DNA from: Clostridia bacterium
GTDB lineage: Bacteria; Bacillota; Clostridia; Christensenellales; Aristaeellaceae
Direction of reading: 5' to 3'
NCBI GenBank assembly: GCA_017537105.1
Contig: JAFWBZ010000168.1
Location: forward strand, 1-5,718
DNA length: 5,718 nt
In this document: positions 1 through 5,236 of the stretch, in pieces
How the letters are laid out: each line of letters starts with the position of its first letter
Position numbering within the stretch: position 1 is the first letter of the stretch
The notes under the pieces: model-generated
The model's input: only the letters and a program-made list of their open reading frames with translations
The model's database searches: none
What the model was told of the DNA's origin: nothing
Made by a program: the position numbers and the translations under genes

Positions 1-713
1 CCCAGCGCCTCCGCGGCCTGCGCGGCATCCAGGTTCATCAGGCTGAGCGAAACCGTCTCCCCCGCCTTGAACCGCTCAGGCGTTGCGGCCGCCTCGAACC
101 GCACGACCGGCGCGGGTTTTCCGCCCCGCAGGGTCCGGGATTCGCGAGCCATGCTGTGCTTCATGCGATGATATTCCAGATACCGCTTGAAAAACTTTTC
201 AGCTTCCTTTAAATCTGCCCTGTCCACATCCGCGCCGACGGCGTTCCAGCCCCGGTTCAGCGCAAGGAACGGCGCAGTGGCGCGGCCGCACATGGGGTCG
301 AGCAGACGAAGCGCTCCGCCAGCCTCCCAGAAGTCGCTGGCGTACAGCGCGGCGTTGATCATCAGCTGCAAAAACATCTCGTTGGTCTTGCCCTTGTACT
401 TGAGAATCGAGGGAAGGTCCGCGCCGAGGCAGGCCTCCGCGCGCCCCGCCACGGGCAGCAGACTTCCGTCCTCCCGCGCCTCGAACAGCCCGTACAGCAG
501 CGAATGGCTGCGAATCGCCTCGATCGCCTTGGAATCCAGCGGCCGCGGCACGTCCAGCGCAAGGCTGGGCATATCGGCCCGATCGTCGATGCAGGCCTCA
601 GCCTCCGGCATGACGCGCGCAAGCATCAGCGCGAGCTCCGCCAATGCCAGCTTTCGCGTCTCCTGCTGGTAGCGCGCATTGGCATGCGGCCACAGCAACA
701 GCGTGTATTTCAT
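1..713 (-). CDS. Class I SAM-dependent methyltransferase, TRM11/UPF0020-like (3' end beyond window)
   Basis: An open frame of 237 codons starts at ATG 713-711 and runs off the left edge without a stop. The start is supported by an AGGAG Shine-Dalgarno at 727-723, nine bases upstream. Residues 1-30 (MKYTLLLWPHANARYQQE...) form a short N-terminal segment. At 105-112 is KYKGKTNE, then LLDPMCGRAT at 137-146, the SAM-binding motif I of the DPxCGxGT type seen in TRM11, UPF0020 and related RNA methylases. The acidic motif II follows as VGADVD (159-164). The catalytic motif IV (D/N-P-P-Y type), which would show the target atom, is not reached. Motif I early and the catalytic motif later would fit an RNA methylase better than a beta-class DNA methylase, but a DNA methylase is not excluded. 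The two residues after Gly143 are Arg-Ala where Ser-Gly is usual. It has its own leader and follows the rpsU terminator, so it is probably transcribed separately. The substrate is unknown. Confidence 0.75.
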   Translation of the reverse strand, partial: MKYTLLLWPHANARYQQETRKLALAELALMLARVMPEAEACIDDRADMPSLALDVPRPLDSKAIEAIRSHSLLYGLFEAREDGSLLPVAGRAEACLGADLPSILKYKGKTNEMFLQLMINAALYASDFWEAGGALRLLDPMCGRATAPFLALNRGWNAVGADVDRADLKEAEKFFKRYLEYHRMKHSMARESRTLRGGKPAPVVRFEAAATPERFKAGETVSLSLMNLDAAQAAEAL

Positions 714-760
714 GAATGATTTCTCCTGATATCGGGTTAAGTCTACAACAATTCATCGTA

Positions 761-868
761 TGTGCGTTCCGCAGAAGTCATGCAGGCCCAGGTCTCGCGA
801 ATGCTCCGGCGCAAGTCCGAAAGCCTGGAAAGCCGTGCGTCACAGCGCCACGCTGCGGAAACCGCACA
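761..868 (-). ncRNA. Candidate structured 5' leader RNA of the methyltransferase gene
   Basis: On the minus strand, TGTGCG (868-863) and TTCCGCAG (860-853) pair perfectly with CGCACA (766-761) and CTGCGGAA (774-767). This gives a 14-bp closing helix with a single 2-nt bulge (862-861). Inside it, CCAGG (828-824) pairs with CCTGG (792-788), and this arm can be extended by GGC/GCC (834-832 with 787-785) across a TTT bulge. A further arm, CTTGCG (815-810) with CGCGAG (799-794), closes a 10-nt loop. That arm contains a G-U pair that becomes an A-C mismatch on the plus strand, which favours a minus-strand RNA. The element ends 33 bases before the AGGAG of the downstream gene and has no U-run after it, so it looks like a leader and not a free sRNA with its own terminator. 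It does not match the conserved cores of the riboswitch classes I could recall (SAM, cobalamin, TPP, FMN, c-di-GMP, ZTP, THF), nor SRP, RNase P, tmRNA or a tRNA. Function is unknown. Confidence 0.45.
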
Positions 869-879
869 AGGAGCAGATC

Positions 880-908
880 ATTCTACAGGAAAAGGATGCG
901 ACGGTCAT
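880..908 (-). promoter_or_regulatory. Candidate sigma-A promoter for the methyltransferase leader
   Basis: ATGACC (908-903) lies 17 bases upstream of TAGAAT (885-880): four of six matches to the -35 consensus and five of six to the -10. Transcription would begin near 872-875, a few bases before the closing helix of the candidate leader RNA (868). That placement supports both calls. No stronger promoter was seen between the rpsU terminator and the ATG at 713. Confidence 0.45.
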
Positions 909-1050
909 CGCAGGATACAGCGCATGAAAGGGGTGCCCAAACAATCGCAGCAGGCGATCCGCAAAGCGGAAAGCGACGCGGCATTCCCTATGGGACGGAG
1001 CTTGCAAAATACGAATACAAGGCGGAAATCCGGAAGGGATCGAATGGAAC

Positions 1051-1081
1051 GAAAACAGCCTCTCTGCAGAGCAGAGAGGCT
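1051..1081 (-). terminator. Intrinsic terminator of rpsU
   Basis: A perfect 10-bp stem (GCCTCTCTGC with GCAGAGAGGC, 1080-1071 and 1067-1058) closes a 3-base loop, with one more A-T pair outside it (1081/1057). On the minus strand it is followed by GTTTTC (1056-1051). It begins ten bases after the rpsU stop. The plus-strand side has only TTT, so its main direction is probably minus. Confidence 0.85.
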
Positions 1082-1090
1082 TTCATTGGC

Positions 1091-1264
1091 TTAATACTTG
1101 CGTTTGCGAGCGGCTTCTGCCTTCTTCTTACGCTTTACGCTGGGCTTTTCGTAATGTTCCCTCTTCCTTGCCTCTGCGAGAATGCCATCACGAGCAGTCT
1201 TGCGCTTAAAACGGCGCAGCGCGCTTTCCAATGATTCATTTTCCCGAATGCGTACCTCGGACAT
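1091..1264 (-). CDS. rpsU: 30S ribosomal protein S21
   Basis: This 57-residue protein of the small ribosomal subunit starts MSEVRIRENESLESALRRFK and ends in a run of lysine and arginine (KRKKKAEAARKRKY). The length and the start (SEVRIRENES followed by LRRFKRKTARDGIL) are characteristic of bacterial S21. S21 binds the 30S subunit near the 3' end of 16S rRNA and helps initiation. The start ATG at 1264-1262 is preceded by AGGGGAGGG (1280-1272) with a 7-base spacer, an excellent Shine-Dalgarno. It has its own near-consensus promoter (1331-1360) and terminator (1051-1081), so it can be expressed apart from the upstream cluster. It sits in the usual Bacillota position after mtaB and a HIT gene. 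Confidence 0.97.
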   Translation of the reverse strand: MSEVRIRENESLESALRRFKRKTARDGILAEARKREHYEKPSVKRKKKAEAARKRKY

Positions 1265-1330
1265 GTGCTTTCCCTCCCCTCGCGATTAAATGGCATCTGC
1301 CAATGTAGCATGGGGTTCGCCACATCGTTT

Positions 1331-1360
1331 ATTATACCCCATAACCTGTGTAGTCGTCAA
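1331..1360 (-). promoter_or_regulatory. Sigma-A promoter of rpsU
   Basis: TTGACG (1360-1355) and TATAAT (1336-1331) are separated by 18 bases: five of six and six of six matches to consensus. The expected start of transcription near 1323-1325 gives a leader of about 60 bases before the rpsU ATG. One arm of a perfect 7-bp inverted repeat overlaps the upstream edge of the -10 box (see findings). Confidence 0.85.
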
Positions 1361-1391
1361 CCCTTCGCGGCGTTAAATTCCTGATTCGGCG

Positions 1392-1434
1392 AAAAACCGT
1401 CCCTGAACTGTGCCCCACGGGAATCGCCCCGCGG
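1392..1434 (-). terminator. Weak candidate terminator after the HIT gene
   Basis: On the minus strand, CCGCGGGG (1434-1427) can pair with TCCCGTGG (1422-1415) around a CGAT loop, using two G-U pairs. A second, competing 4-bp pairing, CCGT (1420-1417) with ACGG (1400-1397), is followed directly by TTTTT (1396-1392). The strong stem is not next to the U-run and the stem next to the U-run is weak, so termination here is uncertain. Read-through from the HIT gene into rpsU remains possible. Confidence 0.25.
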
Positions 1435-1497
1435 CCTGCGCACAATTCCCACAACAATGATAATATGCCGTTCTGCGCAAAAATATGTCTCTGGGTC

Positions 1498-1833
1498 TTA
1501 CGCCATCTTCTCGGCCAGCTGCGTGCCGCCGAGCAGGTGCACGTGCAGGTGATTGACCGACTGCGCGCCGTCGCGCCCGCAGTTGGAGATGACCCGGAAG
1601 CCGCTCTCCGCCACGCCCTCCTGCGCGGCGATGGCGCGAATGGCGTCCGTCAGCGCGGTCGCGGTGTCCGCGTCGCACTCGAGGATATTGTCCATGTGCT
1701 TCCTGGGCACGATCAGCACGTGCACAGGTGCCTGGGGATGGATGTCCCGAAAGGCGTACACTTTGTCGTCCTCGTAGACCTTCGTGCTGGGAATCTCACC
1801 GGCGATGATCTTGCAAAAAAGGCAGTTGTCCAT
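1498..1833 (-). CDS. HIT-family hydrolase, HINT type
   Basis: This 111-residue protein carries the histidine triad HLHVHLLGG with His95, His97 and His99, the family's catalytic signature. HINT-type members hydrolyse nucleoside phosphoramidates such as AMP-lysine or AMP-NH2; the physiological substrate in bacteria is unsettled. The N-terminus, MDNCLFCKIIAGEIPS, has the CxxC pair (Cys4, Cys7) that can bind zinc in many bacterial members. It is followed by VYEDDKVYAFRDIHPQAPVH and IVPRKH (41-46), both typical of the family, and the length is normal. The ATG at 1833-1831 is preceded by GGAGGG about eight bases upstream. The frame stays open further upstream into the 3' end of mtaB, but homology begins at this ATG. 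It is a cytoplasmic enzyme. The 71-base gap after mtaB means cotranscription is likely but not shown. Confidence 0.93.
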   Translation of the reverse strand: MDNCLFCKIIAGEIPSTKVYEDDKVYAFRDIHPQAPVHVLIVPRKHMDNILECDADTATALTDAIRAIAAQEGVAESGFRVISNCGRDGAQSVNHLHVHLLGGTQLAEKMA

Positions 1834-1868
1834 GTCTCGTTCCCTCCGTATTCCGCTTTGAACATCGA

Positions 1869-1885
1869 ACGCGCCAAACGCGCGT
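1869..1885 (-). repeat. Small GC hairpin in the mtaB-HIT gap
   Basis: ACGCGC (1885-1880) and GCGCGT (1874-1869) form a perfect 6-bp stem with a 5-base loop. No U-run follows on the minus strand, so it does not look like an intrinsic terminator. It belongs to a dense GCGC cluster that also contains a 9-base direct repeat (1893-1901 and 1908-1916) flanking the mtaB stop codon. In DNA this GC-rich it could be a chance structure. Confidence 0.3.
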
Positions 1886-1904
1886 CCCCTTTGCGCGCCG
1901 CGCG

Positions 1905-3200
1905 TCAGCGCGCCGCAACCTCGCCCGTGGCGAGGGTCCCCTCGGCCGACACCAGCCTCACCGGCAGAATTTCCCCCGGGCGGGCCTTCGCCTGCACGCG
2001 GATGTACTGCCCGGTGTAGCCCTCGGCGAGTCCGCACGCCGGATCGCCCACCGGGCGCTCGAACAGCACCTGCTGCACCGTACCCACCATAGATGAGACG
2101 TATTCGCGCTCAAGTTGGTTCCCAAGGCCGATCAGTTTTTGGGCGCGCCCGTGCTTTATATCCTCCGGCACCTGGTCCGGCATGCGATCCGCAAGGGTGC
2201 CCTTGCGGCGCGAGTACGGGAACACGTGGAGCCGGGAGAGCCGGACCTCCCGGATGAAATCCATCGTCTCCCGGAACTCCGCCTCCGTCTCCCCGGGGAA
2301 TCCCGCGATGACGTCAGTGGTGATCGCACAGTCGGGCATGTGGCGGCGCAGATTCTGAACGGCAGCCCGGTACTCCTCCGGCGTATAGCGCCGGTGCATG
2401 CGGCGCAGCACCCCCGCGGAGCCCGACTGCAGGGACAGGTGGAATTGGCGCATGATGCCCGGCATCCCGGACAGCGCCCGGGCAAATGCGTCCGTCGCGG
2501 CCAACGGCTCCAGGGAGCCCAGGCGCACCCGTTCGACGCCTTCGACGTCGTGCACCGCCCGGATGGCGTCAATCAGGCTCTCGTCCGTGCCCCGGCCGTA
2601 GCTGGCCAGGTGGATGCCCGTCAGCACGATCTCCCGGTATCCGGCCGATGCCAGCCGCTCCGCCTCCGCGCGAACGTCCCCGAGCGCCATCGAGCGCACC
2701 GGTCCGCGCACGGAGGGGATGATGCAGTAGGTGCAGTACCGGTCACAGCCCTCCTGGATCTTCATCGTCGCGCGGGTCTTGCCCTCGTGCCGGGAGACGA
2801 ACAGGTTTTCAAAGCCCGCGCCCTTCAGCGGTTCCACCGCCGACAGGGACGTGCCCTCGGCCAGCGCGCGCTCCAAAAGCTCCACGACCTCCGCCCGGCG
2901 CTGCACGCCCACGACCAGCCGCACGTTGTCCATGGCGAGGAGCGCATCCGCCTCGCGCTGGGCCAGACAGCCGGACACGATGATGGCGCAGTCCGGATGC
3001 TCCCGGGCCGCGCGCCGGATGGCCTTCAGCGACTTCTGGTCGCCTGTGCCGGTGACGGTGCAGGTGTTGATCAGGTACACGTCGGCCTCGTCCGAAAACG
3101 GAACCGCGGAGTAACCCGCCCGCTCGAAGGACTCCAGCATGGCCTCCGTGTCGTATTGATTGACCTTGCAGCCCAGGGTATAGGTGGCGATTGTCTTCAT
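1905..3200 (-). CDS. mtaB: tRNA (N6-L-threonylcarbamoyladenosine(37)-C2)-methylthiotransferase
   Basis: MtaB is a radical SAM enzyme that adds a methylthio group to t6A37, giving ms2t6A in tRNAs that read ANN codons. Numbered from ATG 3200, the 431-residue protein has the N-terminal methylthiotransferase domain with its three cluster cysteines at Cys11 (TLGCKVNQYDTEAM), Cys47 (INTCTV) and Cys78 (VSGC). The radical SAM CxxxCxxC follows at Cys152, Cys156 and Cys159 (EGCDRYCTYCIIPSVRG). Further family signatures are EIVLTGIH, HLSLQSGS, RYTPEEY, GFPGETEAEF and LHVFPYSRRKGT. The last 65 or so residues fit the TRAM RNA-binding domain (YTGQYIRV). TLGCKVNQ near the start separates MtaB from MiaB and RimO. 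A GTG at 3206 would add two residues and overlap the preceding TGA by four bases; the ATG is preferred, with GGGA about nine bases upstream. The gene is probably coupled to the MazG-like gene two bases before it. Confidence 0.96.
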   Translation of the reverse strand: MKTIATYTLGCKVNQYDTEAMLESFERAGYSAVPFSDEADVYLINTCTVTGTGDQKSLKAIRRAAREHPDCAIIVSGCLAQREADALLAMDNVRLVVGVQRRAEVVELLERALAEGTSLSAVEPLKGAGFENLFVSRHEGKTRATMKIQEGCDRYCTYCIIPSVRGPVRSMALGDVRAEAERLASAGYREIVLTGIHLASYGRGTDESLIDAIRAVHDVEGVERVRLGSLEPLAATDAFARALSGMPGIMRQFHLSLQSGSAGVLRRMHRRYTPEEYRAAVQNLRRHMPDCAITTDVIAGFPGETEAEFRETMDFIREVRLSRLHVFPYSRRKGTLADRMPDQVPEDIKHGRAQKLIGLGNQLEREYVSSMVGTVQQVLFERPVGDPACGLAEGYTGQYIRVQAKARPGEILPVRLVSAEGTLATGEVAAR

Positions 3201-3202
3201 GA

Positions 3203-3529
3203 TCACGCTTCCCGATGTACGGATTTTTCGGCGTCAAAGCCCGCCGGATAGCGCCGCTGCAACTTTTCGATGTTGCAGCGAAGCACCGTCTCCAGATCCA
3301 CGTCCAGCGCGGCCGCGGTCTCCGCCAGATACCAGGCCACGTCGCCCAGCTCCCCGATGAGTCTATCCCGGTCGAGCGCGTGCCCCTGGGCCAGATGCTT
3401 CTTGACGATGTCGATGGCCTCTCCCGATTCGCCGCACAGGCCCATCACCCCGTTGATCAGCACGTCCCGCCTGTCGAGCTCCGGATTCAGCGTGCGGAGC
3501 GCCAGCTGCTGGTATTCATTGATGGTCAA
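3203..3529 (-). CDS. MazG-like nucleotide pyrophosphohydrolase
   Basis: This 108-residue protein belongs to the all-alpha NTP pyrophosphohydrolase (MazG) superfamily, which hydrolyses nucleoside triphosphates to the monophosphate and pyrophosphate using Mg2+. The metal-binding EXXE...EXXD signature is complete: GESGE with Glu34 and Glu37, then GELGD with Glu60 and Asp63. The C-terminal NIEKLQRRYPAGF (86-98) is typical of the short single-domain members. The exact substrate, canonical or damaged dNTP, cannot be told. The start is TTG 3529-3527: the next in-frame ATG is at codon 29, after part of the fold, and a very strong GAGGAGGTG precedes the TTG. It lies between rsmE and mtaB, which are often direct neighbours, so it looks like an insertion into the conserved cluster. 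Twelve bases separate it from rsmE. Confidence 0.88.
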   Translation of the reverse strand: MTINEYQQLALRTLNPELDRRDVLINGVMGLCGESGEAIDIVKKHLAQGHALDRDRLIGELGDVAWYLAETAAALDVDLETVLRCNIEKLQRRYPAGFDAEKSVHREA

Positions 3530-3534
3530 CCGAG

Positions 3535-3543
3535 CACCTCCTC
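3535..3543 (-). promoter_or_regulatory. Strong Shine-Dalgarno that fixes the TTG start of the MazG-like gene
   Basis: GAGGAGGTG, nearly the full anti-16S complement, lies five bases upstream of TTG 3529 (seven bases from the GGAGG core). Its first bases are part of the TGA stop codon of rsmE (3544-3542), so ribosomes finishing rsmE end on this site. This supports translational coupling and compensates for the weak start codon. Confidence 0.8.
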
Positions 3544-4270
3544 AGAGATCTCCCCACAGCGACAGTGCCAGCGCGGCCGACACCACCGAGGCGGTTTCCG
3601 TGCGCAGTATGCGCGGGCCCAGCGTGACGGTCAGCGCCCCTGCCTCGCACAGTGCCTGCACCTCGTCCTCCGACATGCCGCCCTCGGAGCCGATGACGAT
3701 GCCGATGTCGCGCACCTGGGAGCGCTCGGCAAAGGCGTCCCGCATGCGGCGTCCGACGGCATCCTCCCAGGGCACCAGCACCAGGTCGTGGGACTGCATG
3801 CGCTCGAGGACCTGGGGCCAGGACAGCGGCTCGGAGATTTCGAGCGGCAGCGCGCGCCGGCACTGCTTGGCCGCCTCCCGGGTGATCCGTTCCAGCCGTT
3901 CCCGGCGCTTTGGGCCGTCCTTCCGGTCCAGCTTCACCACGCAGCGCTCCATCTTCACGGGGACGAGCGCCGCTGCGCCGACTTCCGTCAGCTTCTGGGC
4001 GATAAAGTCCAGCTTGTCCGCCTTGGGCAGACCCTGGTAGACGGTGACCCGCACCGGGGGCTCTCCCGAAGGCAGCGGCTCGCTCAGCCGCACCCGCACG
4101 CCATCCTCCCCCGCGTACAGGATCTCAGCGCGCCAGCAGCGGCCCGCGCCGTCCATCGCGCAGAGCCCGTCGCCCGGCTGCAGACGCAGCACCCGGATCG
4201 CGTGGCGGCTCTCCTCCGGCAGCAGATGCGCCTCGTCACCCTCCGGAGGTTCGATGTAAAAGCAATGCAT
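3542..4270 (-). CDS. rsmE: 16S rRNA (uracil(1498)-N3)-methyltransferase RsmE
   Basis: RsmE is a SPOUT-class enzyme that methylates N3 of U1498 in helix 44 of 16S rRNA, near the decoding centre, using SAM. The 242-residue length is normal. An N-terminal PUA-like domain includes SRHAIRVLRLQPGD (21-34). The SPOUT domain follows, with GLPKADKLDFIAQKLTEVGA (80-99), EAAKQCRR (132-139), IVIGSEGGMSEDEV (191-204) and the SAM-binding trefoil-knot loop TLGPRILRTETA (216-227). Two positions differ from the most common form: IGSEGG where IGPEGG is usual, and Cys137 in a motif that usually has Ser. The fold signatures are otherwise complete, so it is probably active. ATG 4270 is preceded by GAGGAAG inside the last codons of prmA, and only three bases separate the two genes. 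Confidence 0.96.
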   Translation of the reverse strand: MHCFYIEPPEGDEAHLLPEESRHAIRVLRLQPGDGLCAMDGAGRCWRAEILYAGEDGVRVRLSEPLPSGEPPVRVTVYQGLPKADKLDFIAQKLTEVGAAALVPVKMERCVVKLDRKDGPKRRERLERITREAAKQCRRALPLEISEPLSWPQVLERMQSHDLVLVPWEDAVGRRMRDAFAERSQVRDIGIVIGSEGGMSEDEVQALCEAGALTVTLGPRILRTETASVVSAALALSLWGDL

Positions 4271-4273
4271 CGT

Positions 4274-5224
4274 CTACTTCCTCGCGGCGACCGCCGACCA
4301 CTCGCCCTTGGTCTCCGCGTCCAGCATGGCAAAGCCCGCGTCCCGCAGCGCCTCGAGCACATCCTCCAGCCGGTTGACGGCGATGCCCGAGCAGATGAAC
4401 ACGCCGCCCTCGCGGAGATAGGGCTTGACCGGCGCCGCCAGGCCGATGATCACATCGGCGATGATGTTGGCGATCACCACGTCGCAGCCGGCGTTCGGCG
4501 CGCCCACGGCCTCCAGCAGGTCCCCGCAGCGCACGTCGATCCGGTCCGCGAAGCCGTTGTTGCGGACGTTCTCCTCCGCCACGCGCACAGCCACGGCGTC
4601 CAGGTCGGTGGCCAGCACATGTCCGGCGCCCATGTGCGCCGCGGCGATGGCCAGTATGCCGGTGCCGGTGCCGATGTCCATGCATTCGTCCCCCGGCCGG
4701 ACGTATTTTTCCACCAGTTCCACGCACATGCCCGTGGTCTCATGGGTTCTGGTGCCAAAGGCCATGCCCGGATCGATCTCGATGATGTGATCGCCGCTCT
4801 GCGCGTCGAAGGGCTCCCAGCTGGGCTTGACCACCATGTGCTCTCCCAGCCGGAAGGGCTTGAACGCCTTCTTCCAGCTCTCAGTCCAGTCCTCCTCGGC
4901 CACGGTGTTGCGAAGCGTCTCCAGCTTGCCCAGGTCCATGCCCAGGTCGAGCCCCCGAATGCGAAACAGCTCCTGTTCAATGAACAGCAGCCGATCCCGC
5001 AGCTTGTCGTCCGCTTCAAAGTAGCCGGTCACCTTCACGTCGTCGCCGATGCGCTCGGCGATGGCCTCGTCGATGATGTCCCACTGCCCCTCGGGGCGCT
5101 GGTTGGCAGCCACGTCGTTCCGGTCTTCGATCATCGTGCCCGTGCTGCCCGCATCCATCAGGATCTGGGAGACCAGGTCCGAGGCCTCGGTGGTGGTCAG
5201 TACCGTATATTCCATCCAATTCAT
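4274..5224 (-). CDS. prmA: Ribosomal protein L11 methyltransferase
   Basis: PrmA trimethylates residues of ribosomal protein L11 with SAM. The 316-residue length is normal for Bacillota. The N-terminal substrate-recognition domain (MEYTVLTTTEASDLVSQIL...) leads into the hallmark EEDWTESWKKAFKPFRLG (110-127). The catalytic domain holds EIDPGMAFGTRTHETT (149-164), SAM motif I MDIGTGTGILAIAA (182-195), the acidic ATDLD (205-209) and IANIIADV (251-258). The PrmA loop is usually AFGTG.H.TT; here Gly is replaced by Arg159, encoded by AGA. ATG 5224 is preceded by AAAGGAGT with good spacing, and that site overlaps the TAA of the upstream LicD-family gene. In many Bacillota dnaJ precedes prmA; here it does not. 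The gene is probably cotranscribed with rsmE, the MazG-like gene and mtaB. Confidence 0.96.
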   Translation of the reverse strand: MNWMEYTVLTTTEASDLVSQILMDAGSTGTMIEDRNDVAANQRPEGQWDIIDEAIAERIGDDVKVTGYFEADDKLRDRLLFIEQELFRIRGLDLGMDLGKLETLRNTVAEEDWTESWKKAFKPFRLGEHMVVKPSWEPFDAQSGDHIIEIDPGMAFGTRTHETTGMCVELVEKYVRPGDECMDIGTGTGILAIAAAHMGAGHVLATDLDAVAVRVAEENVRNNGFADRIDVRCGDLLEAVGAPNAGCDVVIANIIADVIIGLAAPVKPYLREGGVFICSGIAVNRLEDVLEALRDAGFAMLDAETKGEWSAVAARK

Positions 5225-5236
5225 CAGAATACTCCT

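Larger units (their letters stand above)
714..1090. other. Intergenic region between rpsU and the methyltransferase gene
   Basis: This 377-base stretch has no convincing protein gene on either strand. It is less GC-rich than its neighbours. From high to low coordinate on the minus strand it holds the rpsU terminator (1051-1081), about 140 bases with no recognised feature (909-1050, with only small hairpins at 958-970 and 985-995), a candidate promoter (880-908), a candidate structured leader RNA (761-868) and the ribosome binding site of the methyltransferase (723-727). In Bacillota, yqeY often follows rpsU; no remnant of it could be read here. Confidence 0.7.

Noticed and set aside
187..672. 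A 161-codon plus-strand frame
   Set aside because: It is antisense to the methyltransferase gene, whose frame carries clear SAM-binding motifs and a ribosome binding site.
840..908. A 22-residue minus-strand mini-ORF with a CxxC pair, inside the methyltransferase leader region
   Set aside because: There is no Shine-Dalgarno, and its ATG overlaps the -35 box of the predicted promoter, so the predicted transcript would not contain its start.
714..1050. Possible remnant of yqeY after rpsU
   Set aside because: None of the minus-strand frames gives recognisable YqeY sequence.
716..1234. Plus-strand frames of 172 and 110 codons over the intergenic region and rpsU
   Set aside because: No ribosome binding site is present, both read through the rpsU terminator, and no domain is recognisable; the longer one is also antisense to most of rpsU.
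1436..1478. CTGCGCA repeated at about 1437 and 1473 as a possible stem near the HIT terminator region
   Set aside because: The repeat is short, the core is self-palindromic, the spacing is long and no U-run follows the 3' copy.
1498..2037. A 179-codon extension of the HIT gene into mtaB
   Set aside because: The first 68 residues have no HIT homology and overlap the mtaB end; the ATG at 1833 has a good Shine-Dalgarno and gives the normal family length.
2115..3251. A 378-codon open frame on the plus strand
   Set aside because: It lies antisense across nearly all of mtaB, has no family signature and is rich in Arg/Ala/His as expected for a shadow frame in GC-rich DNA.
3270..4040. A 256-codon plus-strand frame across the MazG-like gene and rsmE
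   Set aside because: It is antisense to two well-supported genes, serine/arginine-rich low-complexity, with no recognisable domain.
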